A stretch of DNA of 41,131 bases, taken from assembly GCF_016653465.1 (NCBI RefSeq), contig NZ_NHSQ01000116.1, forward strand, positions 1 to 41,131, given 5' to 3'. The translations under genes were made by a program, and so were the position numbers. Below are positions 24,970-33,976 of the stretch, piece by piece (the stretch's first letter is position 1; every line of letters starts with the position of its first letter). The stretch comes from Thiocystis minor (GTDB lineage: Bacteria > Pseudomonadota > Gammaproteobacteria > Chromatiales > Chromatiaceae). The notes below the pieces were generated by a model, which was given only the letters and a program-made list of their open reading frames with translations, made no database searches and was not told the DNA's origin.

Positions 24970-25164
24970 TTAAACCGCGTCCAGTGCGGTATGCGATGTT
25001 TTTGGATTGGATAAACCTTGGCCGCATCTAGGATAGTCGGAGCGGACGCGGTTTAAGATATTAAAAAATATAAAATTTTAAACCGCGTCTCTTGTGAGTC
25101 TGGTGAAATCCCCAGAGCCAAACACAAACTGAAAATTACGCATATCGCGCTGGACGCAGTTTAA
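24970..25164. repeat. 193-bp MITE-like double palindrome, copy B
   Basis: Second copy of the element at 19419-19611, same orientation and same core length (24971-25163), bounded by TTAA on both sides. By eye about ten of 193 positions differ, including one in the right terminal arm (CGCAGTTTA against CGCGGTTTA). It lies 67 bp before the small leader ORF and cca. Confidence 0.85.
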
Positions 25165-25231
25165 TGCGTTCATTCTAACCGCAACCCTGCATTGGATATA
25201 ATCCCAAAACGATCGGAATACGGAGACACGC

Positions 25232-25333
25232 GTGGACGAGTCGATTGAAATCACTGCCAGCCCGGCGCCCGACCTGACGGTTGACGGCACTGTCGGCCCG
25301 TCGCCCCGGTTGGTGGCTGGAAGCGTCTCATGA
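25232..25333 (+). CDS. Possible 33-residue leader ORF coupled to cca
   Basis: A GTG start with GGAGA five bases upstream opens a frame MDESIEITASPAPDLTVDGT that ends after 33 codons with TGA overlapping the ATG of cca (ATGA). The good ribosome site and exact 4-nt overlap suggest that translation of this ORF delivers ribosomes to cca, which has no clear site of its own. The peptide matches nothing I know. It might equally be the remnant of a longer protein. Confidence 0.4.
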   Translation: MDESIEITASPAPDLTVDGTVGPSPRLVAGSVS

Positions 25334-26574
25334 GCGCCACGCAAGACTTGGACGCTTATCTGGTCGGCGGCGCCGTGCGCGACCGCCTGCTGGGACGCGC
25401 CGTGACGGAACGCGATTTCGTCGTGATCGGCGCGACCGTGGACAATCTGCTCGAACGGGGATTTCAGCAGGTCGGCAAGGATTTTCCGGTCTTTCTGCAT
25501 CCCGAAACCAAGGACGAATACGCCTTGGCGCGTACCGAGCGCAAGACGGCGCCCGGCTATCATGGGTTCGCCGTGCATGCCGATCCGGAGGTGACGCTGG
25601 AACAGGATCTGCTGCGTCGCGACCTGACGATCAATGCACTGGCGCAGCGCGAGTCGGGCGAGATCGTCGATCCCTATGGCGGACTGGCCGATCTGGACGC
25701 GCGGCTGCTGCGGCATGTCTCGCCGGCTTTCGTCGAGGATCCGGTGCGGATTCTGCGGGTCGCGCGCTTTGCCGCCCGCTTTGCCGATCTCGGTTTCCGG
25801 GTCGCGGACGAGACCCGCGCGCTGATGCGGTCCATGGTCGAGGCCGGCGAGGTGGATGCGCTGGTGCCCGAGCGGGTGTGGCAGGAACTCTCGCGCGCGC
25901 TGGGAGAAGACCGCCCCTCGCGCTTCTTCGAGGTGCTGCGCGACTGCGGGGCGCTGGCGCGGCTGCTGCCGGAGCTGGATCGTTTGTGGGGCGTGCCCCA
26001 GCCCATCCAATGGCATCCCGAGATCGACACCGGTGTTCATGTCATGCTGGTGCTCGACATGGCCGCGCGTCTGTCGACGGACCTGGAGATCCGCTTCGCC
26101 GCGCTTTGTCATGACCTCGGCAAGGGCACCACACCACCAGACATTCTGCCCAGTCATCGGGGCCATGAGGCGCGCGGCGCGGCGCTGGTGGATGCCCTGT
26201 GCGACCGTTTTAAAATCCCCAACCGCTGTCGCGAACTGGCGCGCATCACCGCCCGCGATCATGGCCTCGTCCACAAGGTCGACGAGCTGCGGGCGGGGAC
26301 CATTCTGGATCTGCTCGAAGGGGCCGACGCCATCCGCCGACCGGCGCGCTTCCATCAGATGCTGATCGCCTGCGAGGCCGATTATCGGGGTCGAACCGGT
26401 TACGAGGAACGCCCCTATCCGCAAGGTGATCAATTGCGTCGACTGCTCGACGTCGTCGCCGGGGTGGATGTCGGCGCCATCGCGCTGGCGACACGCGAGT
26501 CGCGGTTGATTCCGGAGCGGATTCGAGCAGCGCGGATCGGTGCGATCAAGGCGGCAAGGCAGGAGCCGGAGTGA
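25330..26574 (+). CDS. cca: Multifunctional CCA-adding tRNA nucleotidyltransferase
   Basis: A 414-residue enzyme that adds or repairs the 3'-CCA of tRNAs. The nucleotidyltransferase head has AYLVGGAVRDRLLGRAVTER followed by DFVVIG (metal-binding DFV, D-x-D type), then the LRRDLTINALAQ and EDPVRILRVARFAARF motifs of class II enzymes. The C-terminal HD phosphohydrolase domain is visible as IRFAALCHDLGKGTTP, giving the multifunctional gammaproteobacterial form with phosphatase and phosphodiesterase activity. ATG 25330 overlaps the leader ORF stop. It is convergent with gloB. Confidence 0.93.
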   Translation: MSATQDLDAYLVGGAVRDRLLGRAVTERDFVVIGATVDNLLERGFQQVGKDFPVFLHPETKDEYALARTERKTAPGYHGFAVHADPEVTLEQDLLRRDLTINALAQRESGEIVDPYGGLADLDARLLRHVSPAFVEDPVRILRVARFAARFADLGFRVADETRALMRSMVEAGEVDALVPERVWQELSRALGEDRPSRFFEVLRDCGALARLLPELDRLWGVPQPIQWHPEIDTGVHVMLVLDMAARLSTDLEIRFAALCHDLGKGTTPPDILPSHRGHEARGAALVDALCDRFKIPNRCRELARITARDHGLVHKVDELRAGTILDLLEGADAIRRPARFHQMLIACEADYRGRTGYEERPYPQGDQLRRLLDVVAGVDVGAIALATRESRLIPERIRAARIGAIKAARQEPE

Positions 26575-26717
26575 GGGCCGACGAATCCCGCGGTTGCCGA
26601 GTTGCATGCTGCGTCCTCGCTTCGGTCTGACGGCCGGGAAACCGAATGCAACCGGGCGGTCCCGAGAGCGCGCCTGTTTAACCTGACGCCACCCGTCACA
26701 GCAAGCGCGGTCGATGC

Positions 26718-27494
26718 TCAATCGTAGCGTTCGTCCTTCCAGCGTCTCAAAGCCGCGAACACCTCGGCGCGAGAATCAAGCGCGTGCCCGGCAAAAGCCT
26801 CGGCGGCGGCAATGACTCCCTGCTCGCCCGTGCGCAGAAAGGGATTGGTCGCCCGTTCCAGATCAAGCCGGGAGGGCACCGTGGGCTGTCCGGTCTCCCG
26901 CCGCTGTCGGTCGGCCCGCAGGCGGTCCGCCAACGTGGCGCTGTCCGGTTCCACCCATTGAGCAAAGCCCAGGTTGGCCAGGGTGTATTCGTGGGCGCAG
27001 TAGCAGAGCGTGTCGCCCGGCAGAGCGGCGATCCGCTCCAGCGAATGGGCAAGTTGCTCGAAGGTTCCGTCGAACACTCGCCCACAGCCGGCGGCGAACA
27101 AAGTGTCGCCACAAAAGAGACGACCGGCGCCCAGATAGGTGATGTGCGTGGCGGTGTGACCGGGAACCTCCAGCACGCGGACGTCGGTCTTGAGTCCAGC
27201 GGGCTGGAAGGAATCGCCCTCGCCCACCCGGTCGGTCAGGTCGCGGATACGCCGGTCACGCGGCCCGTACAGACGCGCCTCGGGGAAGGCCGCGAGCAGG
27301 TCGTCGAGTCCGCCGATATGGTCCTGATGATGATGGGTCACCAGGACCGAGGTCAGCGTCAGACGCTCGGCCGCGAGCGTCTCCAGCACCGGATCCGCGT
27401 CCCCCGGATCCACGACGACGGCGCTGCCCGAGCCTTCCGTCAGCAGCCAGATGTAGTTATCGGAGAAGGCCTGGATCGGGCGGATTTGAAGCAT
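26718..27494 (-). CDS. gloB: Hydroxyacylglutathione hydrolase (glyoxalase II)
   Basis: A 258-residue metallo-beta-lactamase-fold enzyme that hydrolyses S-D-lactoylglutathione in methylglyoxal detoxification. The binuclear metal motif is VLVTHHHQDHIGG at about 51-63; VPGHTATHITYLG and FCGDTLFAAGCGRVFDG carry the later His and Asp ligands, and CYCAHEYTLANLGFA the third His. Length is typical of GloB. It lies 30 bp downstream of dxs on the same strand and may be cotranscribed. Confidence 0.93.
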   Translation of the reverse strand: MLQIRPIQAFSDNYIWLLTEGSGSAVVVDPGDADPVLETLAAERLTLTSVLVTHHHQDHIGGLDDLLAAFPEARLYGPRDRRIRDLTDRVGEGDSFQPAGLKTDVRVLEVPGHTATHITYLGAGRLFCGDTLFAAGCGRVFDGTFEQLAHSLERIAALPGDTLCYCAHEYTLANLGFAQWVEPDSATLADRLRADRQRRETGQPTVPSRLDLERATNPFLRTGEQGVIAAAEAFAGHALDSRAEVFAALRRWKDERYD

Positions 27495-27524
27495 CGTCGG
27501 TGACCGCGTGAGAGTGTGACCTAA

Positions 27525-29477
27525 TTAAGCGCCCCGCCCCTGCTGACGGAATGGCTCAAAGGCAGCCGCATCGGCGTTGTCCGGCGCCAAACGGTCGAGT
27601 TCGGCGCGCACGCTGGCGAGGATCCCGTCCGCGTCCAGCCCGCAGCTGGCCAGTTGCTCGGCGTGTTCGGCATGTTCGATGTAGCGGTCCGGGAGTCCGA
27701 GATGCAGACAGCGCGCGACCAGGCCCCGTGCGGACAGCGACTCGGAGACCGCGCTGCCGGCGCCGCCCGCGATGGCGTTCTCTTCGATCGTCACCAGCAG
27801 ATCGTGGCCCCGCGCAAGCTCCAGAATGAGCGACTCATCGAGCGGCTTGACGAAGCGCATGTTCGCCACCGTGGCATCCAGACTGGCCGCGGCCTCCAGC
27901 GCGGGCGTTACCATGCTGCCGAAGGCGAGCAGGGCAATCCGTCGGCCCTGGCGGACGATCTCGCCACGTCCGATGGGCAAGGCGGGCGCGTTCGGGTCGA
28001 TCGCGACCCCCGATCCGCCGCCGCGCGGGTAGCGCACCAGCGCCGGCCCCTGATGCTCGTAGGCGGTCCTGAGCATCTGGCGACACTCGTTTTCGTTCGA
28101 CGGGGCCAGGATAATGAGCTTGGGGATCGGACGACCGAAACTGAGATCGAAACTCCCGGCATGCGTGGCGCCGTCCGGCCCGACCAGACCGCCCCGGTCG
28201 ACGGCGAAGGTCACATCCAGGTTTTGCAGACAAACATCGTGGATGAGCTGGTCGTAAGCCCGTTGCAGAAAACTGGAATAGATCGCCACCACCGGCTTGA
28301 GTCCCTCGCAGGCCATGCCGGCGGCGAGCGTTACGGCATGCTGCTCGGCGATGCCGACATCGAAGAAACGCTCAGGAAACCGCTTGGAGAAGGCCGTCAG
28401 GCCGGAGCCCTCGCACATGGCTGGAGTGATGCCGACCAGACGCGGATCCTGCTCGGCGGTGTCGCACAGCCAGTGACCGAAAATCTGCGTGTAGCTCGGG
28501 CCATTGCTCTTGCCCTTGCGCAGCTCGCCGGTGCGGCAATCGAAAGGCGTCACGCCATGATAGGTCGTCGGCTGACCCTCGGCGGGCTCGAAGCCGTGCC
28601 CCTTCTGCGTCACGACATGCAAGAGACGCTGACCCGGCATGCCCTTGACGTTACGCAGCGTCTTGACCAGCGAATCGAGATCGTGACCGTCGATGGGACC
28701 GATGTAATTGAATCCCAACTCTTCGAACAGGGTGCTCGGCATCACCATGCCCTTCATGTGCTCTTCCCAGCGACCGACCAGATGGCGCAATTGGGGCAGT
28801 CCGGCCAGCGCGGTCTTGCTGCCCTCGCGCACGCTGGTATAGAGCTTGCCGGACAAGAGGCGCGCCAGATGCTCGCTGATCGCGCCGACCGGCGGAGAGA
28901 TCGACATCTCGTTGTCGTTGAGGATGACGATCAGGTCGATATCCATCGAGCCGGCGTGATTCAACGCCTCGAAGGCCATGCCGGCGCCCAGCGCGCCATC
29001 GCCGATCACGGCGATCACCGTCCGGCGCTCGCCGCGTTGCTTGGCGGCCAGGGCCATGCCGAGCGCGGCGCTGATCGAGGTGCTGGAGTGACCGACGCCA
29101 AAGGTGTCGTAGGCACTCTCTTTGCGTTTCGGGAAACCCGAGGGACCGCCCTTCTGGCGCAGACAGCTCATCTGCTCGCGCCGCCCGGTCAGGATCTTGT
29201 GCGGATACGCCTGATGGCCCACGTCCCACACCAGCCGATCATGCGGGGTATCGAAGACATAATGCAGACCGATGGTCAACTCCACCACGCCCAGTCCGGC
29301 CGCCAGATGGCCGCCCGTCTTGGACACGCAGTCGATCAAAAAGGCGCGCAGTTCGCTCGCCACCTCGGGAAGCTGACTCTGGGACAATGCACGCAGGTCG
29401 ACGGGGCTATCGATCGCGTCAAGGAGTTGGCGTCGGTGCGAGACGACACCGGGATCGCTCAAGGTGCGGTGCGGCAT
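27525..29477 (-). CDS. dxs: 1-deoxy-D-xylulose-5-phosphate synthase
   Basis: A 650-residue thiamine-diphosphate transketolase-family enzyme, the first step of the MEP isoprenoid pathway. It condenses pyruvate and glyceraldehyde 3-phosphate, and feeds carotenoid, phytol and quinone synthesis in a phototroph. Visible motifs are [18 protein letters not shown], the TPP/Mg site [20 protein letters not shown] with NDNEMSIS, and the C-terminal-half [17 protein letters not shown] (catalytic Glu) and [20 protein letters not shown]. The two-domain length is normal. An 80-bp gap containing a short inverted repeat separates it from cbbR. Confidence 0.95.
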   Translation of the reverse strand: MPHRTLSDPGVVSHRRQLLDAIDSPVDLRALSQSQLPEVASELRAFLIDCVSKTGGHLAAGLGVVELTIGLHYVFDTPHDRLVWDVGHQAYPHKILTGRREQMSCLRQKGGPSGFPKRKESAYDTFGVGHSSTSISAALGMALAAKQRGERRTVIAVIGDGALGAGMAFEALNHAGSMDIDLIVILNDNEMSISPPVGAISEHLARLLSGKLYTSVREGSKTALAGLPQLRHLVGRWEEHMKGMVMPSTLFEELGFNYIGPIDGHDLDSLVKTLRNVKGMPGQRLLHVVTQKGHGFEPAEGQPTTYHGVTPFDCRTGELRKGKSNGPSYTQIFGHWLCDTAEQDPRLVGITPAMCEGSGLTAFSKRFPERFFDVGIAEQHAVTLAAGMACEGLKPVVAIYSSFLQRAYDQLIHDVCLQNLDVTFAVDRGGLVGPDGATHAGSFDLSFGRPIPKLIILAPSNENECRQMLRTAYEHQGPALVRYPRGGGSGVAIDPNAPALPIGRGEIVRQGRRIALLAFGSMVTPALEAAASLDATVANMRFVKPLDESLILELARGHDLLVTIEENAIAGGAGSAVSESLSARGLVARCLHLGLPDRYIEHAEHAEQLASCGLDADGILASVRAELDRLAPDNADAAAFEPFRQQGRGA

Positions 29478-29519
29478 GATGAAGAGGTCTTTTTTTTGAC
29501 GGATTGGCTAGTTTAGACG

Positions 29520-29557
29520 AATCGCGTCCGGGCTGCCCACTTGTAATCGACGCGGTT
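29520..29557. repeat. Short inverted repeat between cbbR and dxs
   Basis: AATCGCGTC (29520-29528) and GACGCGGTT (29549-29557) form a 9-bp stem (one G-T pair) just downstream of cbbR. The arm is close to the AAACCGCGTC arm of the 193-bp elements, so it may be a decayed half of that repeat or simply a terminator-like hairpin for cbbR. Confidence 0.45.
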
Positions 29558-29561
29558 TTCT

Positions 29562-30488
29562 CTAGGGGTTTTCAAGCCGAAACAGGGCCGGCGCGGCAAT
29601 GGTCGCCGCCTCCGCGAGGACGAAATCCCGAAAGGCGCGCGCGACCGGCGACAGACGTTTGCCGCGGCGATAGACCAGATGCCACTGCCGCAGATCCGGG
29701 AAGCCCTCGACATCAAGGGTCACGAGCCGGCGGGTCTCCAGTTCCAGCTCGATGGTGTGCAGCGACACCACGCTCAGCCCCAGACCCGAGCGCACCGCCT
29801 GCTTGACCGCCTCGTTGCGGGTCATCTGCATCCCGTGGCGAATCGTCAGACCGCGCTCGCTGAAAAAGCGCTCCATCGCCTGCCGGGTGCCGGAGCCGGG
29901 CTCGCGCATCACGAAGACCTCATCGGCCAGCCGGGACATCGGAATCCGTCGCGCGCCCGCGAGCGGATGATCCGGCGGGGCGATCACCACCAGCGGATTT
30001 TCCATGAAGACCTCGGACTCGACATCGATGCCCTTGGGCGGAATTCCCATCAGCACCAGATCGACCGCATTGCTCTCCAGCAAGTGCACCAGCGTCTCCC
30101 GATTGGTGACATCCAGGCGCAGACCGATCCCTGGATAGCGTTGCTGGAAGACCGCCAGCAGGCGCGGCGCGAAATAGTTGACCGTGCTCGCCACCGCAAT
30201 CTGCAGGCGCCCCCGGCCGACGCCCTTCAGCGACTCCAGAATCTCCTCCATTTCGAGCAGCGAGCGGTTGACCGCCAGGCTGTAATGCTGGACCTCCTGT
30301 CCCGCCTCGGTCAGCAGGATACGCTTGCCCAGTCGCTCGAACAGCGGCAGTCCGACTTCGTCCTCAAGCTGACGGACCTGCATCGAAACCGCTGGCTGGC
30401 TCAGGTGCAGTTCCTCGGCCGCGCGGGTGTAGCTCAACCGGCGCGCGACCGCCTCGAAAACCCGGAGTTGTCTTAATGAAAGATGCAC
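29562..30488 (-). CDS. cbbR: LysR-type regulator CbbR
   Basis: A 308-residue transcription factor. The winged-helix domain begins HLSLRQLRVFEAVARRLSYT followed by RAAEELHLSQPAVSMQVRQLEDEVGLPLFE, the CbbR pattern. The effector domain contains VASTVNYFAPRLLAVFQQRY and MREPGSGTRQAMERFF. CbbR activates Calvin-cycle operons in response to metabolites such as RuBP or NADPH. The GTG at 30488 gives the normal CbbR N-terminus; a TTG 33 bases upstream is unlikely. It is divergent from cbbL with about 200 bp between, the classical arrangement. It may also control cbbM, which has no regulator of this type next to it. Confidence 0.93.
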   Translation of the reverse strand: MHLSLRQLRVFEAVARRLSYTRAAEELHLSQPAVSMQVRQLEDEVGLPLFERLGKRILLTEAGQEVQHYSLAVNRSLLEMEEILESLKGVGRGRLQIAVASTVNYFAPRLLAVFQQRYPGIGLRLDVTNRETLVHLLESNAVDLVLMGIPPKGIDVESEVFMENPLVVIAPPDHPLAGARRIPMSRLADEVFVMREPGSGTRQAMERFFSERGLTIRHGMQMTRNEAVKQAVRSGLGLSVVSLHTIELELETRRLVTLDVEGFPDLRQWHLVYRRGKRLSPVARAFRDFVLAEAATIAAPALFRLENP

Positions 30489-30525
30489 GATGCGAAACCG
30501 GCCGAATCCAGAAAGAACCAAATCA

Positions 30526-30592
30526 TAAGTAAATTGTTAGGCTATTCATAAAAAACCTTGAGTATTCATTATAACCTTTGTCCCGCTATGAT
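30526..30592 (+). promoter_or_regulatory. cbbR-cbbL control region with CbbR-type sites and cbbL -10 box
   Basis: Two matches to the CbbR consensus TNA-N7/8-TNA lie in an AT-rich island: TAA-N8-TTA (30526-30539) and TGA-N7-TTA (30559-30571), about three helical turns apart. TATTCAT also occurs twice in this stretch. TATGAT at 30587-30592 is a good -10 for cbbL, but no -35 stands at 16-18 bp, as expected for an activator-dependent promoter. It would give a leader of about 100 nt. Confidence 0.5.
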
Positions 30593-30696
30593 TTCTCCAG
30601 GTTCAGCCACTCACTGGATTCACCGCGACGCAAAGGCGGCACCAAGGCAGAGCCGGCGAGACATCACCACACCTTAAACACTGAGGACTTTCCAGC

Positions 30697-32115
30697 ATGG
30701 CAAAGACATATAGCGCGGGCGTCAAGGAATACCGCGAAACTTACTGGATGCCCGATTACAAGCCTAAGGAAACCGACCTGCTTGCCTGCTTCAAGATCAC
30801 CCCGCAGGCCGGTGTGCCGCGTGAAGAAGCCGCCGCCGCTGTCGCCGCCGAATCCTCGACCGGCACCTGGACCACGGTCTGGACCGATCTGCTGACCGAC
30901 CTCGATCATTATAAGGGCCGCGCCTACGCCATCGAGGATGTGCCCGGCGACGATTCCTGTTATTACGCCTTCATCGCCTACCCCATCGATCTGTTCGAGG
31001 AAGGCTCGGTCGTCAACGTCTTCACCTCGCTGGTCGGCAACGTCTTCGGTTTCAAGGCCGTGCGCGCGCTGCGTCTGGAAGACGTGCGCTTCCCGATCGC
31101 CTATGTCATGACCTGCAACGGCCCGCCGCACGGCATCCAGGTCGAGCGCGACATGATGAACAAGTACGGTCGTCCGCTGCTCGGCTGCACCATCAAGCCC
31201 AAGCTGGGTCTGTCGGCCAAGAACTATGGCCGCGCCGTCTACGAGTGTCTGCGCGGCGGTCTGGACTTCACCAAGGACGACGAAAACGTCAACTCGCAGC
31301 CCTTCATGCGCTGGCGTCAACGCTTCGACTTCGTGATGGAGGCCATCGACAAGGCCGAGCGCGAGACCGGCGAGCGCAAGGGTCACTATCTGAACGTGAC
31401 CGCGCCGACCCCGGAAGAGATGTACAAGCGCGCCGAGTATGCCAAGGAGATCGGTGCACCCATCATCATGCACGACTACATCACCGGCGGCTTCTGCGCC
31501 AACACCGGGTTGGCCCAGTGGTGCCGCGATAACGGCCTGCTGCTGCACATTCACCGCGCCATGCACGCCGTGCTCGACCGCAATCCGCATCACGGTATCC
31601 ATTTCCGTGTGCTGACCAAGATCCTGCGTCTGTCGGGCGGCGACCACCTGCACACCGGCACCGTCGTCGGCAAGCTGGAAGGCGACCGCGCCTCCACGCT
31701 CGGCTGGATCGACCTGCTGCGCGACTCCTATATCAAGGAAGACCGCTCGCGCGGCATCTTCTTCGATCAGGATTGGGGTGCGATGCCGGGTGCCTTCGCG
31801 GTCGCCTCGGGCGGCATCCACGTCTGGCACATGCCGGCCCTAGTCACCATCTTCGGCGACGACTCCGTCCTCCAATTCGGTGGCGGCACCCTGGGTCATC
31901 CCTGGGGCAACGCAGCCGGCGCCGCGGCCAACCGCGTCGCGCTGGAAGCCTGCGTCGAGGCCCGCAACCAGGGCATCGCGATCGAGAAGGAAGGCAAGGA
32001 CGTGCTCACCAAGGCCGCCGCCTCCAGCCCCGAGCTGAAGATCGCGATGGAGACCTGGAAGGAGATCAAGTTCGAGTTCGACACCGTCGACAAGCTCGAC
32101 GTGGCGCACAAGTAA
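30697..32115 (+). CDS. cbbL: Form I RuBisCO large subunit
   Basis: A 472-residue form I large subunit that fixes CO2 onto RuBP, working as L8S8 with CbbS. The first catalytic Lys is in [15 protein letters not shown]. The carbamylated Lys and Mg ligands are in [20 protein letters not shown]. Loop 6 is [12 protein letters not shown], and [20 protein letters not shown] closes the active site. The order cbbLS-cbbQ-cbbO without carboxysome genes marks the IAq (cytosolic) type. GAGG lies 10 nt before the ATG. Cysteine and N-terminal sequence are typical of proteobacterial green-like form IA. Confidence 0.97.
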   Translation: MAKTYSAGVKEYRETYWMPDYKPKETDLLACFKITPQAGVPREEAAAAVAAESSTGTWTTVWTDLLTDLDHYKGRAYAIEDVPGDDSCYYAFIAYPIDLFEEGSVVNVFTSLVGNVFGFKAVRALRLEDVRFPIAYVMTCNGPPHGIQVERDMMNKYGRPLLGCTIKPKLGLSAKNYGRAVYECLRGGLDFTKDDENVNSQPFMRWRQRFDFVMEAIDKAERETGERKGHYLNVTAPTPEEMYKRAEYAKEIGAPIIMHDYITGGFCANTGLAQWCRDNGLLLHIHRAMHAVLDRNPHHGIHFRVLTKILRLSGGDHLHTGTVVGKLEGDRASTLGWIDLLRDSYIKEDRSRGIFFDQDWGAMPGAFAVASGGIHVWHMPALVTIFGDDSVLQFGGGTLGHPWGNAAGAAANRVALEACVEARNQGIAIEKEGKDVLTKAAASSPELKIAMETWKEIKFEFDTVDKLDVAHK

Positions 32116-32118
32116 GCT

Positions 32119-32202
32119 GCCAGCGACCAGCGATCAGCCACCAGCTAAACCACGGCCGCCTGCTTCCACTCGCTGGAAGCTGGCCGCTGGAGGCTGGAGG
32201 CT
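32119..32202. repeat. Inverted GCTGGNN heptad arrays, cbbL-cbbS gap
   Basis: Left arm (32119-32145): GCCAGC, GACCAGC, GATCAGC, CACCAGC. Right arm (32172-32202): GCTGGAA, GCTGGCC, GCTGGAG, GCTGGAG, GCT. The arms are opposite in strand and separated by 26 nt. The 4-5 constant bases of each unit can pair while the two variable bases bulge, giving a segmented hairpin in the mRNA between cbbL and cbbS. Confidence 0.85.
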
Positions 32203-32232
32203 CAAATCAAGAACAATCGGAGCATCACACCA

Positions 32233-32589
32233 ATGAGCGAAATGCAGGATTACAAGTCCAGTCTCGAAGACGTCAACAGCCGTAAGTTCGAGACCTTTTC
32301 CTATCTGCCGGCGATGGATGCCGACCGCATCCGCAAGCAGGTCGAGTACATCGTCAACAAGGGCTGGAACCCGGCCATCGAGCACACCGAGCCGGAAAAC
32401 GCCTTTGACCACTTCTGGTACATGTGGAAGCTGCCGATGTTCGGCGAGACCAACGTCGACGCCATCCTAGCCGAGGCCGAGGCCTGTCACAAGGCGCATC
32501 CCAACAACCATGTGCGCCTGATCGGTTTCGACAACTACGCCCAGTCCAAGGGCGCCGAGATGGTGGTGTTCCGCGGCAAGCCGGTCTGA
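32233..32589 (+). CDS. cbbS: Form I RuBisCO small subunit
   Basis: A 118-residue small subunit. Recognisable segments are [20 protein letters not shown], then [16 protein letters not shown], the [11 protein letters not shown] strand, and [20 protein letters not shown]. It completes the L8S8 enzyme with CbbL. The 117-bp gap to cbbL is unusually long for this pair and is filled by heptad repeat arms, as is the gap to the next gene. The short spacing after the right arm leaves CGGAGC upstream of the ATG as ribosome site. Confidence 0.96.
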   Translation: MSEMQDYKSSLEDVNSRKFETFSYLPAMDADRIRKQVEYIVNKGWNPAIEHTEPENAFDHFWYMWKLPMFGETNVDAILAEAEACHKAHPNNHVRLIGFDNYAQSKGAEMVVFRGKPV

Positions 32590-32591
32590 TT

Positions 32592-32670
32592 GACAGCCGC
32601 CAGCTTTCAGCCTCCAGCAGCCAGCCGAATCAACCTTTTGCTGGCCGCTGATCGCTGGCCGCTGGCCGCT
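32592..32670. repeat. Inverted GCTGGNN heptad arrays, cbbS-cbbQ gap
   Basis: Left arm (32592-32625): GACAGC, CGCCAGC, TTTCAGC, CTCCAGC, AGCCAGC. Right arm (32640-32670): GCTGGCC, GCTGATC, GCTGGCC, GCTGGCC, GCT. The loop is 14 nt. The left arm begins 3 nt after the cbbS stop. Its segment CGCCAGC-TTTCAGC is identical to the left arm at 33516, showing common origin. Confidence 0.87.
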
Positions 32671-32706
32671 TAACCTCCATCGCATCCAACCCTGGAAATC
32701 GTCGCC

Positions 32707-33513
32707 ATGACCGACATCGACCGTGACCAATACCAGATCAAGAGCGAGCCTTACTACCGCCCCGTGCACAACGAGGTGGAGATGTACACGGCTGCTTACG
32801 AGGCCCGCATGCCGGTCATGCTCAAGGGGCCGACCGGCTGCGGCAAGACCCGTTTCGTCGAGTACATGGCCTGGAAGCTCGGCAAGCCGCTGATCACCGT
32901 CGCCTGCAACGAGGACATGACCGCCTCGGATCTGGTCGGGCGCTTCCTGCTCGACATCAACGGCACCAAATGGCAGGACGGCCCGCTGACCGTCGCCGCG
33001 CGCATCGGCGCCATCTGCTATCTCGATGAAGTCGTCGAGGCGCGTCAGGACACCACGGTCGTCATCCACCCGCTCACCGACCATCGCCGCAATCTGCCGC
33101 TGGAGAAAAAGGGGGAGCTGGTCCAGGCGCACCCGGATTTCCAGATCGTCATCTCCTACAACCCCGGCTATCAGAGCCTGATGAAGGATCTGAAACAATC
33201 CACCAAGCAACGCTTCGGCGCGCTCGATTTCGACTACCCCACCGCCGAGATCGAGACCGAGATCGTCGTCCACGAGGGCGGAGTCGACCAGTCGACCGCC
33301 GAGAAACTGGTTCAGGTTGCCCATCGCAGCCGCAATCTCAAGGGACACGGACTGGACGAAGGCATGTCGACCCGACTCCTGGTCTATGCCGCCCAACTCA
33401 TCGGCAAGGGCATCGACCCGCAATCCGCCGCCCGCATGGCCCTGGTCTGCCCGCTGACCGACGATCCGGATATGCGCGATACCCTGGACGCGGCGGTGAA
33501 TACGTATTTTTGA
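32707..33513 (+). CDS. cbbQ: RuBisCO activation AAA+ ATPase CbbQ (form I set)
   Basis: A 268-residue AAA+ ATPase, clearly paralogous over its whole length to the CbbQ at 15360. Walker A is LKGPTGCGKTRFVEYMAWKL, Walker B is ICYLDEVVEA, and the segment VISYNPGYQSLMKDLKQSTK is identical in both. It follows cbbLS and should power CbbO-dependent removal of inhibitors from the form I enzyme. Known CbbQO pairs in Acidithiobacillus show preference for their own RuBisCO form. Divergence between the two copies is concentrated in the N-terminal 25 residues and the C-terminal third. Confidence 0.94.
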   Translation: MTDIDRDQYQIKSEPYYRPVHNEVEMYTAAYEARMPVMLKGPTGCGKTRFVEYMAWKLGKPLITVACNEDMTASDLVGRFLLDINGTKWQDGPLTVAARIGAICYLDEVVEARQDTTVVIHPLTDHRRNLPLEKKGELVQAHPDFQIVISYNPGYQSLMKDLKQSTKQRFGALDFDYPTAEIETEIVVHEGGVDQSTAEKLVQVAHRSRNLKGHGLDEGMSTRLLVYAAQLIGKGIDPQSAARMALVCPLTDDPDMRDTLDAAVNTYF

Positions 33514-33515
33514 GC

Positions 33516-33976
33516 CTCCAGCCGCCAGCTTTCAGCCACCAGCGCAGGGGCGCGGATGAGGGATTATCGCAAACTGAGTGTTTGGACTAGCGCGCATCTC
33601 CTGGCGCTCTCTGTGTATGACGCGACGAAGGGATTTCCTGCGGACGAGCGGTTTGGGCTATCCGCCCAGATGAGGCGCGCCGCCGTCTCCATTCCTTCCA
33701 ATATCGCCGAAGGTTGTGGCCGGGGAACCGATGCGGATTTTGCCCGATTCGTCAGAATCGCGGTGGGTTCAGCCAACGAGCTCGAATACCAATGTTTGCT
33801 ATCCAGAGACCTACACTATCTATCCCAGGATCAAGCCCAAGTGTTGATGGTGCGTTGCTCCGAGGTGCGTCGCATGCTCGCGGGCCTGCTCTCCAAACTC
33901 GTTCAATCCGCCGTATAGACGCTCGCTACCCGCTGAAACCCTCTGGCTGGAAGCTGGCGACTGAAAGCTGGAGGCT
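33516..33976. repeat. Heptad-repeat arms bracketing a four-helix-bundle gene
   Basis: Left arm 33516-33543 (CTCCAGC, CGCCAGC, TTTCAGC, CACCAGC) starts 2 nt after the cbbQ stop. Right arm 33946-33976 (GCTGGAA, GCTGGCG, ACTGAAA, GCTGGAG, GCT), with a lone GCTGAAA at 33932, ends 6 nt before the cbbO start. The arms are inverted like those at 32119 and 32592, but here the loop is about 400 bp and contains one complete gene. This has the form of a mobile unit. Confidence 0.85.
33556..33918 (+). CDS. Four-helix-bundle protein, S23/IVP family
   Basis: A 120-residue helical protein of the family first seen as products of 23S rRNA intervening sequences (TIGR02436/PF05635), related in fold to the Avd accessory protein of diversity-generating retroelements. 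The signature is FPADERFGLSAQMRRAAVSI then PSNIAEGCGRGTDADF, followed by GSANELEYQCLLSRDLHYL. The fold is known to assemble as pentamers and bind nucleic acid; the cellular role is unclear. It interrupts the otherwise standard cbbQ-cbbO pair and lies between inverted heptad arms. The parallel cbbMQO set lacks it. It probably arrived as an insertion and has no direct role in RuBisCO activation. Confidence 0.88.
   Translation: MRDYRKLSVWTSAHLLALSVYDATKGFPADERFGLSAQMRRAAVSIPSNIAEGCGRGTDADFARFVRIAVGSANELEYQCLLSRDLHYLSQDQAQVLMVRCSEVRRMLAGLLSKLVQSAV

Noticed and set aside
25078-26721. 547-codon minus-strand frame over cca and the repeat
   Set aside because: Overlaps cca completely, and its C-terminus is translated from the 193-bp repeat; not a real gene.
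32116-33976. CRISPR array
   Set aside because: Units are 7 bp, degenerate and paired in opposite orientations; there are no spacers and no cas genes.
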